A stretch of DNA of 64,000 nt from Glaciimonas sp. PCH181 (GTDB taxonomy: Bacteria; Pseudomonadota; Gammaproteobacteria; Burkholderiales; Burkholderiaceae_D): positions 1,860,001-1,924,000 of the forward strand of contig NZ_PYFP01000001.1 of NCBI RefSeq assembly GCF_003056055.1, read 5' to 3'. Shown here in pieces: positions 1 to 9,926 of this stretch (position 1 is the stretch's first letter; every line of letters starts with the position of its first letter). A program made the position numbers and the translations under genes. The notes under the pieces are model-generated. The model was not told the DNA's origin, did no database searches, and worked only from the letters and a program-made list of their open reading frames with translations.

Positions 1-441
<441 letters not shown>

Positions 442-626
442 TAATCAGCTTGGATAGCTTAATAACCGTTTTCACATCCACCGGCGTTGCCTCCCCCTCC
501 TCAGATCACCTCTTTCAATTATTCCGGGATAGCCGGATTCTCCAATGTCGAGATATCCTGCGTGGAATTAACGAAGTGACGCCAGCACGGTGGAGGGCAA
601 TCATGCTTGATATCACGACTGAACTC

Positions 627-778
627 AAGAAAGCGACATTGGCATTGATCTACAGGCGGACAAACAATCTACGTGCCGTCCAACTTTTGCTTGGCCACAC
701 GAAACTGGAAAGCACAGTTCGCTATCGGGTATTGAAGTAGATGGCACTCTGGAAATTTCCGAACAGACTGAGATCTAG
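627..778 (+). pseudogene. Tyrosine recombinase/integrase C-terminal remnant, frameshifted
   Basis: The codons from 627 encode KKATLALIYRRTNNLRAVQ then LLLGHTKLESTVRY. This is the conserved C-terminal box of tyrosine recombinases, with the LLGH motif and the catalytic-tyrosine neighbourhood. After the Tyr codon at 723-725 the reading frame is broken. Reading on from 728 in another frame gives GIEVDGTLEISEQTEI and then TAG at 776-778, the usual end of this integrase family, so one base of an expected Leu codon has been lost. The N-terminal two thirds are missing. It indicates past integration activity at this end of the accessory region. The sequence from 779 to 950 holds no gene I can support. 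Confidence 0.75.
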
Positions 779-950
779 AAAGCGCTGTCTATGTCGGCCA
801 TACGGACGTCGTTTCGCGCGAAGCCATATGGCCGCTTTCTGCCATAATGCTGAACGCGTACAACCAGCCAGTTCCTGCCGTGCGCGAAAGGCAGCTTCGA
901 GGAAATCCTCATGCTAATATCCGCGCTTGATCACCCCAGTGAACCACACC

Positions 951-1877
951 ATGGAATTAAGACAACTCCGCTATTTCATACGGGTCGTTGAGTTGGGAAG
1001 TATGGGCCGAGCTGCGGTGGACTTGGGCGTGGTCACTTCTGCGCTTAGTCAGCAAATCAGTCGACTCGAGGGTGAACTCTCTACCCGTCTGTTGCGGCGT
1101 ACAACGACCGGCGTTGTCCCCACCGACGCCGGTTTGGCATTTTGGCACCAGGCGCAACTAGCGCTGCGGCATGTCGATGAGGCAGCGCGTGCTGCGCAGC
1201 ACGCACGCATGTCCGGGCATGTCAGTGTCGGTTTTGCGCCATCGACGGCATCGGTTCTGGCGCTGGCCTTCATGAGCGGCTTGCGTGCCCGCTACCCCGA
1301 CATCCGTTTGCATCTTGTCGAAAGCCTGTCGGGCAACTTGGCGGCCATGCTCAATGCGCGACAACTCGATCTCGCCATCCTGTTCGAGACAGACGCGGCC
1401 AAGCGCCTGAGCGCGACGCCTCTTCTGGACGAACGCCTCTTTTTGATCGGCTCCCACCAGCTCATTGGCATGCCCAAAGGCAAACAGATCCACCTCAAGG
1501 ATATCGGCGCGTTGCCGCTGGTCATGCCGAGTGGAACCCACGGGCTGCGAGCGGTCGTGGCGACGGCATTCACGCAGGCCAAGTGCGACCCAAACATCGT
1601 CGCCGAGATTGACGGCCTGGCCATCCTCATGGATGTTGTTCGGGCAGGACTAGCGGCGACGATTCAGCCCGGTGCGGCCGCCTCACGTCTCCCCGGATCC
1701 GAGGTTCGGCTTATACAGGTGGCGGATAAGGGTGTTCGCCGGCGCAATCTGTTGGCCAGCCTGCCGGAGGATGAACTATCCCCCGCGGCACTGGCCACGC
1801 GGATTGTGCTGAAGGACGTCGTGCGAGAATTATTGTCTGAATCCCATTGGATAGGTGCAAGTCTTCACGAATCATGA
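951..1877 (+). CDS. LysR-family transcriptional regulator, probable regulator of the tcu genes
   Basis: 308-residue LysR-type regulator. Residues 1-60 form the winged helix-turn-helix (MELRQLRYFIRVVELGSMGRAA, then SALSQQISRLE), followed by the periplasmic-binding-like effector domain (SVGFAPSTASVLALAFMSGL). I chose the ATG at 951, which gives the standard LysR N-terminus, over an upstream in-frame TTG at 927. It lies 77 bp before tcuA on the same strand. In Salmonella the tricarballylate genes are controlled by the LysR protein TcuR, so by position and family this is the likely TcuR equivalent, responding to tricarballylate or a related tricarboxylate. Its co-directional arrangement is less common than the divergent LysR layout. 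The ligand is inferred, not shown. Confidence 0.85.
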   Translation: MELRQLRYFIRVVELGSMGRAAVDLGVVTSALSQQISRLEGELSTRLLRRTTTGVVPTDAGLAFWHQAQLALRHVDEAARAAQHARMSGHVSVGFAPSTASVLALAFMSGLRARYPDIRLHLVESLSGNLAAMLNARQLDLAILFETDAAKRLSATPLLDERLFLIGSHQLIGMPKGKQIHLKDIGALPLVMPSGTHGLRAVVATAFTQAKCDPNIVAEIDGLAILMDVVRAGLAATIQPGAAASRLPGSEVRLIQVADKGVRRRNLLASLPEDELSPAALATRIVLKDVVRELLSESHWIGASLHES

Positions 1878-1954
1878 ACGCGGCTTGCCTGGCTGACGAC
1901 TACCGGAGTTGATGCAGTCCATCTAGAATTGCCCACATAAAAAGGAGGCGAACG

Positions 1955-3358
1955 ATGGTAGACGTACTGGTTATTGGTGGCGGCAATGCGGCACTGTGTG
2001 CGGCGCTGATGGCCCGCGAAGCGGGTGCGTCCGTGTTGCTGCTTGAAGCATCGCCACGTGAATGGCGCGGCGGGAATTCGCAGCACACGCGCAACCTGCG
2101 TTGCATGCACGACGCGCCGCAGGACGTGCTGACCGACGCCTACCCCGAAGAGGAATACTGGCAGGATCTGCTCAAAGTCACCGGCGGTATCACCGATGAA
2201 AAGCTGGCGCGCCTCGCGATCCTGGCATCGTCGACCTGCCGTGACTGGATGCGCCGGCATGGCGTGCACTTCCAGCCACCACTGTCGGGTGCGCTGCATG
2301 TGGCGCGCACCAACGCTTTTTTCATGGGCGGGGGCAAGGCCTTGGTCAATGCTTACTTCCGTAGCGCCGAAAAGCTCGGCGTGCAGATCCGTTACGACAC
2401 GCCAGTGGTGTCGGTCGAGCTCGACGGCGACCGCTTTGTTGCCGTGCGCACCGCCAAGGGCGAACGCATCACCGCGAAAAGCTGCGTGCTGGCCGCCGGT
2501 GGCTTCGAGTCTAACCGTGAATGGTTGCGCGAAGCTTGGGGCCAGAACGCGCGCGGCGAATGGCCGTCCGACAATTTTCTGATCCGAGGCACACGCTTTA
2601 ACGAAGGCGTGCTGCTCAAATACATGATCAATGCCGGGGCTGATTCGATCGGCGACCCGACGCAAGCGCACATGGTGGCAATCGATGCACGCGCACCGCT
2701 CTATGACGGTGGCATTTGCACCCGTATCGACTGCGTCTCGCTCGGCTTGGTGGTCAATCGCGAAGGTGAACGCTTCTATGACGAGGGGGAGGACTTCTGG
2801 CCCAAGCGCTACGCCATCTGGGGCCGACTAGTGGCCCAGCAGCCAGGTCAGATCAGTTATTCCATCATTGACCAGAAAGCGATTGGACGCTTCATGCCAC
2901 CGGTGTTTTCTGGAACCACGGCCAACACGCTGCTCGAGTTGGCCCAGAAGCTCCGGTTGCCCGAGCAGGCCTTCGTCAAGACGGTGGACGACTACAATGC
3001 CGCCTGCGTTCCTGGCAACTTCGACCACACGGCGCTCGACGACTGTCGCACCGAAGGTCTCACGCCCGCTAAAACGCATTGGGCGCGACCCATCAACACG
3101 GCACCGTTCTATGGCTACGCCCTCAAACCGGGCGTCACCTTCACTTACCTTGGCCTGAAGGTCAATGAGCATGCCGCCGTGCACTTCGGCGGCAGACCCA
3201 GTCCCAACCTCTTCGTTGCCGGCGAAATGATGGCGGGCAACGTGCTCGGCAAGGGTTACACCGCCGGCGTCGGCATGGCCATCGGCACCGCCTTTGGACG
3301 CATCGCTGGCACGCAGGCGGCCGCCGCCGCAAAGAAAGTCGAACATGCAACAGCTTGA
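1955..3358 (+). CDS. tcuA: FAD-dependent tricarballylate dehydrogenase TcuA
   Basis: 467-residue flavoprotein of the fumarate reductase/succinate dehydrogenase group. It oxidises tricarballylate to cis-aconitate, which then enters the TCA cycle. A dinucleotide-binding loop ([13 protein letters not shown]) lies at residues 6-18, and the characteristic TcuA string [18 protein letters not shown] follows near residue 33. The C-terminal FAD contact ([20 protein letters not shown]) precedes the last ~30 residues. The start at 1955 has a strong ribosome-binding site, AAGGAGG at 1942-1948. The gene overlaps tcuB by 14 nt, indicating translational coupling, and electrons would pass from the flavin to TcuB. 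Family length (~465) is normal, with no sign of decay. Confidence 0.93.
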   Translation: MVDVLVIGGGNAALCAALMAREAGASVLLLEASPREWRGGNSQHTRNLRCMHDAPQDVLTDAYPEEEYWQDLLKVTGGITDEKLARLAILASSTCRDWMRRHGVHFQPPLSGALHVARTNAFFMGGGKALVNAYFRSAEKLGVQIRYDTPVVSVELDGDRFVAVRTAKGERITAKSCVLAAGGFESNREWLREAWGQNARGEWPSDNFLIRGTRFNEGVLLKYMINAGADSIGDPTQAHMVAIDARAPLYDGGICTRIDCVSLGLVVNREGERFYDEGEDFWPKRYAIWGRLVAQQPGQISYSIIDQKAIGRFMPPVFSGTTANTLLELAQKLRLPEQAFVKTVDDYNAACVPGNFDHTALDDCRTEGLTPAKTHWARPINTAPFYGYALKPGVTFTYLGLKVNEHAAVHFGGRPSPNLFVAGEMMAGNVLGKGYTAGVGMAIGTAFGRIAGTQAAAAAKKVEHATA

Positions 3359-4517
3359 AGCCCTGACCAGAGAAGCCAGCGCGCTGGCCTCTGGCAGTTA
3401 CCCCGTGATCCCGATCCTGAGCGTCAATGAGACCGAGGTCGGCCGCCAGATGATGATCTGCAATTCCTGCCGCTACTGCGAAGGCTTTTGCGCTGTTTTC
3501 CCCGCCATGACGCGGCGGCTGGAATTCGGCAAGGCCGACATCAATTACCTCGCCAACCTATGTCATAACTGCGGTGCCTGCCTACATGCGTGTCAGTATG
3601 CACCGCCGCACGAATTCGCTGTCAATGTGCCGCAGGCCATGGCCAAGGTACGCGTCGAGACCTATGCCGACTATGCTTGGCCGGCGGCTCTCGGTGCGCT
3701 ATACAAGCGCAGCGGCCTGACACTGTCGCTGGCATTGGTCGCAGGATTAGCGCTATTCCTGATGCTTGCCGCCGGACTGCAAGGCTCGCTGTTCCAAACG
3801 CCTGCGGGCGGTAACTTCTATTCGATTTTTCCGCACAACCTGATGGTAGGCCTGTTCGCGCCCATCTTCCTGTTCGCAGTGCTGAGCCTCAGCCTGGGCG
3901 TGCGGCGCTTTTGGAAGGACGTGTCACCCGGAACCGCCACGGCCTCGGCCGTGGGAGATGCCGCCGACAAGGTTCTAAGGCTGAAATTCCTGGATGGGGG
4001 GCACGGTGAAGGTTGCAACAACGCGAACGATAGTTTTACGCTGGCGCGGCGCCGCTACCACCACTTCACGTTTTACGGCTTCATGCTGTGTTTCGCGGCC
4101 ACTAGCGTGGCCACGCTGTACCACTACCTGTTCGGCTGGGAAGCGCCCTACGGCTTGACCAGCCTGCCAAAGCTGTTGGGCATCGCAGGCGGCGTTTCGC
4201 TGCTAATCGGCACTGCGGGTCTGTTTGTGCTGAACCTGTGCCGCCACCCGCTGCAAGGTGATGCCGCGCAGAAGCCGATGGACCGAGGTTTCATCGCCCT
4301 GCTGTTCCTAACGGCAGCGAGCGGCCTGATGCTGATGCTGTCACGCGGCACTCCGGCACTGAGCCTGACGTTGTGCGTGCACCTGGGCGCGGTCATGGCG
4401 CTATTCGCCACATTACCTTATGGGAAATTCGCTCACGGCATCTTCAGAAGCGCTGCACTTCTCAAGTGGGCGATCGAGAAACGCCAACCAAACTCACTAC
4501 AACTAAGTGACGACTGA
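3345..4517 (+). CDS. tcuB: Tricarballylate utilisation protein TcuB (Fe-S membrane electron carrier)
   Basis: 390-residue membrane protein thought to reoxidise the flavin of TcuA and pass electrons to the quinone pool. Two 4Fe-4S motifs are visible near the N-terminus: [11 protein letters not shown] (Cys at about 39, 42, 45, 49) and [11 protein letters not shown] (Cys at about 73, 76, 79, 83). Several hydrophobic helices follow (e.g. [19 protein letters not shown] and later stretches), with conserved His in [10 protein letters not shown] and [10 protein letters not shown] that could hold haem. The ATG at 3345 is used because it gives the usual MQQLEAL start; the open frame extends further upstream inside tcuA. 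It overlaps tcuA by 14 nt, and tcuC follows after 95 bp. Confidence 0.92.
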   Translation: MQQLEALTREASALASGSYPVIPILSVNETEVGRQMMICNSCRYCEGFCAVFPAMTRRLEFGKADINYLANLCHNCGACLHACQYAPPHEFAVNVPQAMAKVRVETYADYAWPAALGALYKRSGLTLSLALVAGLALFLMLAAGLQGSLFQTPAGGNFYSIFPHNLMVGLFAPIFLFAVLSLSLGVRRFWKDVSPGTATASAVGDAADKVLRLKFLDGGHGEGCNNANDSFTLARRRYHHFTFYGFMLCFAATSVATLYHYLFGWEAPYGLTSLPKLLGIAGGVSLLIGTAGLFVLNLCRHPLQGDAAQKPMDRGFIALLFLTAASGLMLMLSRGTPALSLTLCVHLGAVMALFATLPYGKFAHGIFRSAALLKWAIEKRQPNSLQLSDD

Positions 4518-4612
4518 ACGCCAGACGCGGTCACTTTACATGATGCGTTGGCCCTGCTCATCAAAGCCAAAACAAACGACATAACCCACAAAAATATTCG
4601 GAGACAAATGCC

Positions 4613-5959
4613 ATGACTGCCAAGATCACCACCGTGGGCGACACGGTTTCTTCCCCACCGTCGAAGATCGGCGCCGTGCTGCGCGTGACCAGCGGCAACT
4701 TTCTTGAACAGTTCGACTTCTTCCTGTTCGGCTTCTACGCAAACTATATTTCCAAGGTTTTCTTCCCGATCGATAGCGAGTTCGCGTCACTGATGCTGAC
4801 TTTCGCGGTGTTCGGTGCCGGCTTTCTGATGCGGCCGCTGGGCGCGATCATCCTGGGTGCGTACATCGATAAGGTTGGCCGGCGCAAAGGACTGATTGTC
4901 ACGCTCTCGATCATGGCCAGCGGTACGGTGCTCATTGCGCTGGTTCCCGGGTACGCATCGATCGGTCTGCTCGCGCCCGCGTTGGTGCTGATCGGCCGCT
5001 TGCTGCAAGGCTTCTCGGCCGGGGCCGAACTGGGCGGCGTTTCGGTCTACCTGGCGGAGATCGCCACGCCGGGCCGCAAAGGCTTCTACACCGCGTGGCA
5101 ATCGGCCAGCCAGCAGGTCGCCATCGTAATGGCGGCGGCGCTGGGATACGGCTTGAATCACTGGCTCTCCCCGGCGGAGGTGGCCGCGTGGGGCTGGCGT
5201 ATCCCGTTCCTGATCGGCTGCGCGATCGTGCCCTTCATCTTCATTCTGCGCAGCAGCCTCCAGGAGACCGTCGAGTTCCAGGCGCGCCGTCACCATCCCG
5301 ATATTCGCGAAGTATTCAACTCGATGGTTAAAAACTGGCGCACGGTGCTGACTGGGATGCTCTTTGTAGCGATGACGACCACCACTTTCTACCTGATCAC
5401 CGTCTACACACCAACCTTCGGCCGTACCGTGCTGCACTTGAGTGCAGCCGACAGTCTGCTGGTCACGCTGCTGGTGGGACTGTCCAATTTCGTCTGGCTG
5501 CCGATCGGCGGTGCGCTATCCGACCGCATCGGCCGCAAACCTATCCTGGTCGGCATCTCCCTTCTTGCGCTGCTGACCGCGTACCCGGCGATGTCGTGGC
5601 TGGTCGCCAACCCCAGCTTCGGACACTTGCTCGCGGTGTTGCTGGTGTTCTCGTTCTATTTCGGCATGTACAACGGCGCCATGGTGGTAGCGCTGACAGA
5701 AGTAATGCCCGTCAACGTCCGGGTGGTCGGCTTCTCACTCGCCTTCAGCCTTGCCACCGCCGTCTTCGGTGGATTTACGCCCGCCATATCGACCTATCTA
5801 ATCGATCTTACCGCCAACAAGGCGTCGCCCGGCCTTTGGATGAGTTTCGCTGCACTATGTGGGCTTGCTGCAACTTTGATTCTCTATCGGCGAGGTGGCG
5901 CAGCGAGCCGCGCCGAGCAGCGAGACGCTGGTTGCGGCCCGTCAGCCGCAAGCACGTAA
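4613..5959 (+). CDS. tcuC: Tricarballylate/citrate:proton symporter TcuC (MFS)
   Basis: 448-residue, 12-helix transporter of the metabolite:H+ symporter branch of the major facilitator superfamily. It carries the MFS loop 2-3 motif ([12 protein letters not shown], near residue 83), the central [15 protein letters not shown] string and a second [12 protein letters not shown] loop near residue 303, all typical of CitA/TcuC. With TcuA and TcuB it completes uptake and oxidation of tricarballylate; citrate is the alternative substrate in this subfamily. The ATG at 4613 lies a few bases after GGAGACAAATGCC, which contains a usable Shine-Dalgarno. It is the last gene of the unit, and I see no clear terminator hairpin just after it. 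Confidence 0.9.
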   Translation: MTAKITTVGDTVSSPPSKIGAVLRVTSGNFLEQFDFFLFGFYANYISKVFFPIDSEFASLMLTFAVFGAGFLMRPLGAIILGAYIDKVGRRKGLIVTLSIMASGTVLIALVPGYASIGLLAPALVLIGRLLQGFSAGAELGGVSVYLAEIATPGRKGFYTAWQSASQQVAIVMAAALGYGLNHWLSPAEVAAWGWRIPFLIGCAIVPFIFILRSSLQETVEFQARRHHPDIREVFNSMVKNWRTVLTGMLFVAMTTTTFYLITVYTPTFGRTVLHLSAADSLLVTLLVGLSNFVWLPIGGALSDRIGRKPILVGISLLALLTAYPAMSWLVANPSFGHLLAVLLVFSFYFGMYNGAMVVALTEVMPVNVRVVGFSLAFSLATAVFGGFTPAISTYLIDLTANKASPGLWMSFAALCGLAATLILYRRGGAASRAEQRDAGCGPSAAST

Positions 5960-6301
5960 CTACCGCTACAAGCAGAACACGACGCCTTGCACTGCTACGA
6001 CCGAATCGTCCTGCATACCTGCGTCCAACAGCTTTGGGCGTAGGCTCTTGATATGCAAGTGCACAGTACGGCGCACGACCATATAATGGAGCTCGTATTG
6101 CTGGACCACACGACTGCGCCGAACAAATGCCCATCGTGGCGACTACCTGGTTATCCGGTTGCGCGTGCGCCGTTGGCCAACAAGATTCCATTCGAGGAGA
6201 TTCGTTCTGACCATGGACGACTGGGAAGACTCTTTTTTGTAAGTGAAACCTCCCTTTAAAAGGGTCACTATCGTGAGACATTAATCCAAGGGATATCGGC
6301 A
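5960..6301. other. 342-bp intergenic region without a recognised gene
   Basis: Short open frames on both strands here have no recognisable domains, and the longest (minus strand) runs back through the end of tcuC. A small palindrome (CCCTTT-A-AAAGGG, 6252-6264) lies about 40 bp before the next start and may be part of that gene's promoter region. I see no confident -35/-10 pair and nothing I would call an RNA gene. Confidence 0.5.
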
Positions 6302-6808
6302 ATGAAACAAGCACTGTGCTTTGCATTATTAACGTGTCTCTGGATGTCTGGCGCGAACGCAGCGACACCAGCAGATTCAGCGACACCTTCTGGAGCAACC
6401 ATCATGTCCAATGCCGATCAGCCTTCCGCCGCTCAAATAAAAGAAAATAAGCAAACCGTCCTTGCCTTCTACGAAGCTGGACTGAACCAGAAGGACTTTG
6501 CCGCCGCGAGCCAATATTTAGGGCCATACTATAAACAGCACAATCCCCGCGCTGCAGATGGCATTGAGGGTTTTCATAACTTCATCAACTTCCTCAAGGT
6601 AAACGTCCCCACCTCACATAGTGAGATCAAGAAAGTGTTCTCCGACGGCAATTTTGTCATCTTGCATGTGCATAAGACCACCAGCCCCACTGATCGCGGC
6701 GTCGCCATCATCGATATCTTCCGTCTGGAACATGGCAAGATCGTCGAGCATTGGGATGTGACGCAGGAGATTCCTGAGAAGACGACGAGTGGGAATGGGA
6801 TGTTTTAA
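6302..6808 (+). CDS. Secreted SnoaL-like (NTF2-fold) protein
   Basis: 168 residues. The N-terminus is a signal peptide (KQALCFALLTCLWMSGANA, cleavage likely after Ala-20), then a short Thr/Ser/Pro-rich linker, then a SnoaL-like NTF2-fold domain of about 125 residues (FYEAGLNQKDFAAASQYLG, YKQHNP, HVHKT, DIFRLEHGKIVEHWDV). The IxDIFRxxxGKIxEHWDV ending is the signature of the 'SnoaL-like aldol condensation' group of small polyketide cyclase relatives. The real substrate is unknown; export to the periplasm argues against a biosynthetic cyclase. The gene stands alone between tcuC and a convergent LysR gene. Confidence 0.8.
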   Translation: MKQALCFALLTCLWMSGANAATPADSATPSGATIMSNADQPSAAQIKENKQTVLAFYEAGLNQKDFAAASQYLGPYYKQHNPRAADGIEGFHNFINFLKVNVPTSHSEIKKVFSDGNFVILHVHKTTSPTDRGVAIIDIFRLEHGKIVEHWDVTQEIPEKTTSGNGMF

Positions 6809-6871
6809 CTTTCGGCTCTGGTGCAAATAGAAGCGACTTGGAGGGCCGTTTCCAGTGCGCGCTCCGGTACA

Positions 6872-7786
6872 TTATTCACGCGGCAACGACCATGATGCCC
6901 CCTGGCTGGCAAAACGCCCCCCCAGAAACTCAATGAGTGCACGCACTTTGGCCGAGACATGTTTACGCGTGGGATAGACCGCATAGATACCCAACTCGAT
7001 TGACCGATACTCCGGCATCAACTCAACCAAGGTGCCGTCTGACAAATCCTTTCCGACCAGGAAAGTGGGCTGCAAGATCACTCCCTGATGTGACAATGCT
7101 GCGGCCCGGCACGTATCACCATTATTGGCGTGAATCCACGGATTGGTCTTGACGTTCACGGCGCCCTCTGGTCCGTTAAACCGCCATTCGTCTTTGGTTG
7201 CCCAATAGCTGTAGGAAATGACCGAGTGCTGCGCCAGATCAGCCGGATGCGTGGGCGTTTCGTGTTGCTCCAGATAGGTCGGCGATGCGCACAGCACCAT
7301 GCGGGTGGTCGCCAGTCTCTTGCTCACTAAGGTTGAGCTTTCCAACGTGGCAATACGGATGGCGACGTCGTAACCTTCCTCTACCAAATCCACCAACCGA
7401 TCTGCCAATGTCACGTCCAGTGTTACTTTTGGATGTTGGGCTTTGAACGCGCCCCATAGTGGCGCCAGATGAAGAATGCCAAAGGTAAATGGTGCATTGA
7501 TTCGCAGTAAGCCACTTGCGGCGGCGCTGCGCGAAGTGATTTCATCCTCTGCCTCTTGCAGTTCAGCCAGAAGCTCCTTGCTACGGGCATAAAAGACTTG
7601 CCCTTCATCGGTCAAAGATAGGCGCCGCGTTGTGCGGTGCAGTAGCCTCACCCCCAAACGGGTTTCCATGTCGACCACGTACCGCGATACCGCGGCTTTG
7701 GACATATCCAAAGCGTCTGCTGCCTTAACGAAGCTACCTGCATCGACCACCGCATTAAAAGTCCGCATTTCAAGGAATCGGTCCAT
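6872..7786 (-). CDS. LysR-family regulator, divergent from the oxidoreductase/DoxX/dioxygenase operon
   Basis: 304-residue LysR regulator of the CrgA/AaeR-like branch. The winged HTH is at residues 1-60 (MDRFLEMRTFNAVVDAGSF, AAVSRYVVDMETRLGVRLLH), followed by an effector domain beginning GLLRINAPFTFGILHLAPLW. The ATG at 7786 is preceded directly by AAGGAGGG, an excellent ribosome-binding site. It is divergently transcribed from the gene at 7937 across a 150-bp gap, the classic LysR arrangement, so it probably controls that operon in response to an aromatic or quinone-like compound. The inducer is inferred from the neighbouring enzymes only. Confidence 0.88.
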   Translation of the reverse strand: MDRFLEMRTFNAVVDAGSFVKAADALDMSKAAVSRYVVDMETRLGVRLLHRTTRRLSLTDEGQVFYARSKELLAELQEAEDEITSRSAAASGLLRINAPFTFGILHLAPLWGAFKAQHPKVTLDVTLADRLVDLVEEGYDVAIRIATLESSTLVSKRLATTRMVLCASPTYLEQHETPTHPADLAQHSVISYSYWATKDEWRFNGPEGAVNVKTNPWIHANNGDTCRAAALSHQGVILQPTFLVGKDLSDGTLVELMPEYRSIELGIYAVYPTRKHVSAKVRALIEFLGGRFASQGASWSLPRE

Positions 7787-7936
7787 TATCCCTCCTTATG
7801 AAACAATAAATCTATATTTACAGTGTTTATCTTCCAACAAAGAACTAATAAAGTCTATCCCATGCACCGCAAAACATTACGTTGAGTCGATGCAGTATCT
7901 GCAAACAGACAAATTAAACTAATAAAAGGAAGCATC
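7787..7936. promoter_or_regulatory. Divergent promoter/operator region for LysR regulator and detoxification operon
   Basis: 150-bp AT-rich gap between divergent genes. It contains an inverted repeat TAAAT-CTAT-ATTTA at 7807-7820, centred about 27 bp before the LysR start and suitable as a LysR-type (dyad) binding site. The rightward gene has AAAAGGAAG as ribosome-binding site at 7924-7932. Binding by the adjacent LysR protein is inferred from position. Confidence 0.5.
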
Positions 7937-8569
7937 ATGAAAGTAACAGTCATCGGCGCCGGCAACATGGGCTCAGCCTTCGTCAAACAACTCACCCGCG
8001 CTGGCCACCAGGTCACCGTGACCACCCGCAATCTGGGAAAAGCACAGGCTGTGGCTGCTGCCAACCCAGATGCTATTGCCGTTGTTGCAGTCAATGCGGC
8101 AGCGGTCGCCGACGTGGTCGTGCTGGCAACCAGCTACGATGATGCCGTGTCTGCATTGAAGAGTGTGGGCGACTTGTCAGGCAAGGTCGTCATCGATATC
8201 ACCAACCCACTGACTGCCGACTACATGGGGTTGACCTTGGGCCACAGCACCTCTGCATCAGAAGAAATCGCCAAGGCGATTCCCGGTGCTGAAGTTGTCA
8301 AGGCTTTCAACACGGTGTTTGCACAGGTACTGTCGGATGGCGCTGACTTTGGCAACGGCCAGACCGTTTCGGTGTTTGTTGCCAGTGACAGCGCGCGCGC
8401 CAAGCAGACCGCCAAAGCGCTGGCCGAAAGCATGGGCTTTGTCACGGTAGATGCCGGTGGCCTGAAAAATGCCCGCTATCTGGAACCGGTGGCCGGCTTC
8501 AACATTTATCTGGGTTATGGCGCAGGTCTGGGCACTTCAATTGCGCCCGCCTGGATCAAACGCGCTTAA
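7937..8569 (+). CDS. NAD(P)-binding oxidoreductase of the F420-dependent NADP reductase (FNO) fold
   Basis: 210 residues. A Rossmann dinucleotide-binding motif (VTVIGAGNMGSAFVKQL) starts at residue 3, followed by TTRNLGKAQAV, which suggests NADPH preference, and by DITNPLTADYMGLTLGHSTS and VKAFNTVFAQVL. These are typical of the NADPH-dependent F420 reductase family (COG2085). Betaproteobacteria generally lack F420, so it probably acts on another flavin- or quinone-type partner or has an unassigned NADPH reaction. It is the first gene of a four-gene unit (then DoxX, LigB-type dioxygenase, esterase) divergent from a LysR regulator. Start supported by AAAAGGAAG. Confidence 0.82.
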   Translation: MKVTVIGAGNMGSAFVKQLTRAGHQVTVTTRNLGKAQAVAAANPDAIAVVAVNAAAVADVVVLATSYDDAVSALKSVGDLSGKVVIDITNPLTADYMGLTLGHSTSASEEIAKAIPGAEVVKAFNTVFAQVLSDGADFGNGQTVSVFVASDSARAKQTAKALAESMGFVTVDAGGLKNARYLEPVAGFNIYLGYGAGLGTSIAPAWIKRA

Positions 8570-8655
8570 AAATACGGGGTTTCTGCAAGAGCTAAGCCCT
8601 GCAGAGATCCAGCCATATCAATCATTTAGTTCATTTCATTTTTTAGGAGTTCATC

Positions 8656-9066
8656 ATGTCCAAGTCCGTTCAAAATAGTCTCACCCTTGCCTCTCGCCTG
8701 CTGTTCGTAGCGCTCTTCCTTCCCGCAGGTATCGGTAAGCTTACCGGCTTCGCCGGAACCGTAGGCTACATCTCTGCTGTAGGCTTGCCACTTCCCACCC
8801 TCGGAGCAGGGTTGGCGCTGACCGTTGAAATTTTGGGTAGCCTGGCGCTTCTGGCAGGATTCGGCACGCGCTTTGCGGCCTTGGTCCTGGCTGCGTTCAC
8901 GCTGGTGGCCAGTTTCTTCTTCCACGCCTATTGGGGAGCGCCTGCTGACCAGGCATACGTAACACAACTGCTGTTCTTCAAGAACATCGCGGTGGTCGGC
9001 GGCTTGCTGGCGCTAGCGGCCAATGGCGCCGGTGCATGGAGTGTTGACGCGCGCAGCCACCGCTAA
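8656..9066 (+). CDS. DoxX-family membrane protein
   Basis: 136-residue protein with four predicted transmembrane helices. DoxX features are visible: ASRLLFVALFLPAGIGKLTG at residues 12-31, then GLPLPTLGAGLALTVEILGS and the closing FFKNIAVVGGLLALAANGAG. Relatives (MhqP/CatD-type) sit in quinone- and thiol-stress operons and are thought to be membrane subunits of quinone-linked oxidoreductases. A clear TTTTTTAGGAGTT ribosome-binding region precedes the ATG. It lies 86 bp after the oxidoreductase and 16 bp before the dioxygenase, within one unit. Confidence 0.87.
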   Translation: MSKSVQNSLTLASRLLFVALFLPAGIGKLTGFAGTVGYISAVGLPLPTLGAGLALTVEILGSLALLAGFGTRFAALVLAAFTLVASFFFHAYWGAPADQAYVTQLLFFKNIAVVGGLLALAANGAGAWSVDARSHR

Positions 9067-9082
9067 TTGAAACAGAAACAAC

Positions 9083-9901
9083 ATGACAACCATTACTAAA
9101 GCACCGGTATTTTTTATCTCGCATGGCGCCCCCACCTTTGCCATTGAGCCCGGAGTGCTTGGCCCCCGCCTGCACGAACTGGGCGGGCACCTCCCTGCAC
9201 TCAAAGCAGTGTTGGTGGTGTCGCCGCACTGGCAAACACATGGCGTGAAAGTGATGAGCAACGAACAGCCCGGGACGGTGCACGACTTTGGCGGCTTCCC
9301 CTCCAGTTTGTACACATTGCAGTATCCCGCCACGGGTCAGCCGGAACTCGCCAAAGAGGCCGCCAGATTGCTGACCGCAGCCGGCTTTGCTACTGAATTC
9401 GATGTGCATCGCGGACACGATCACGGTGCCTGGATTCCAATGATGCACCTGCTGCCCAAAGCGAATGTTCCGGTGTTTCAGGTATCCATGCCCCACAACT
9501 TGAACAGCCTGCAGGCTGTGAAGCTGGGGCGAGCTCTGGCGCCACTGCGTGAGCTGGGTGTGCTTATCGTCGCTTCCGGCAGTATGACGCACAACCTTTT
9601 TGAGTTCCGCCAATCGGGCAGTGCCCCAGCGGCATATGTCAGGGAATTCTCCGCCTGGGTACAAACTGCAGTGCTTGCCAACGCGACAAGTCGGATCATC
9701 CGATACCGCGCCGAAGCACCGCATGCCGAGAGGGCGCACCCGACGGAAGAGCATTTCCTTCCTCTTTTGGTGGCGCTGGGGGCGCAGAACGATTCCGATA
9801 CCGTACAAGCCATTGATGGTGGCATCACCCACGGCGTATTATCCATGGATTCGTATGTCTGGGGCATGCCTCAGCCCGCCGCTGTTTCAGTGGCGCCATA
9901 G
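9083..9901 (+). CDS. LigB/DODA-type extradiol ring-cleavage dioxygenase
   Basis: 272 residues, the normal size for the 4,5-DOPA extradiol dioxygenase (YgiD/LigB) family, which opens catechol-type rings using non-haem Fe(II) or Zn(II). Metal-ligand candidates are His in FFISHGAPTFAIEPG (residue ~14), His in VSPHWQTHG (~50), the HRGHDHGAWIPMMHLLP loop (~112-128) and the second-shell His in VASGSMTHNLFEF. The start at 9083 is 16 bp after doxX, so co-expression is likely. A ring-cleaving enzyme beside DoxX and a small esterase resembles the catechol/quinone resistance sets of Bacillus (mhq genes). Substrate not established. Confidence 0.87.
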   Translation: MTTITKAPVFFISHGAPTFAIEPGVLGPRLHELGGHLPALKAVLVVSPHWQTHGVKVMSNEQPGTVHDFGGFPSSLYTLQYPATGQPELAKEAARLLTAAGFATEFDVHRGHDHGAWIPMMHLLPKANVPVFQVSMPHNLNSLQAVKLGRALAPLRELGVLIVASGSMTHNLFEFRQSGSAPAAYVREFSAWVQTAVLANATSRIIRYRAEAPHAERAHPTEEHFLPLLVALGAQNDSDTVQAIDGGITHGVLSMDSYVWGMPQPAAVSVAP

Positions 9902-9926
9902 TCTGAATATAGAAAGAAATTACAAT

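Noticed and set aside
4787..5437. 216-codon minus-strand open frame inside tcuC
   Set aside because: Antisense shadow of a GC-rich transporter gene; Arg/Gln/His-rich composition typical of such shadows.
5808..6398. 196-codon minus-strand open frame spanning the tcuC end and the next gene
   Set aside because: It overlaps two well supported plus-strand genes and has no recognisable domain.
9600..9926. Long N-terminal extension of the esterase gene
   Set aside because: It lies entirely inside the dioxygenase gene in another frame and shows no domain; the ATG at 9927 begins the conserved esterase fold.
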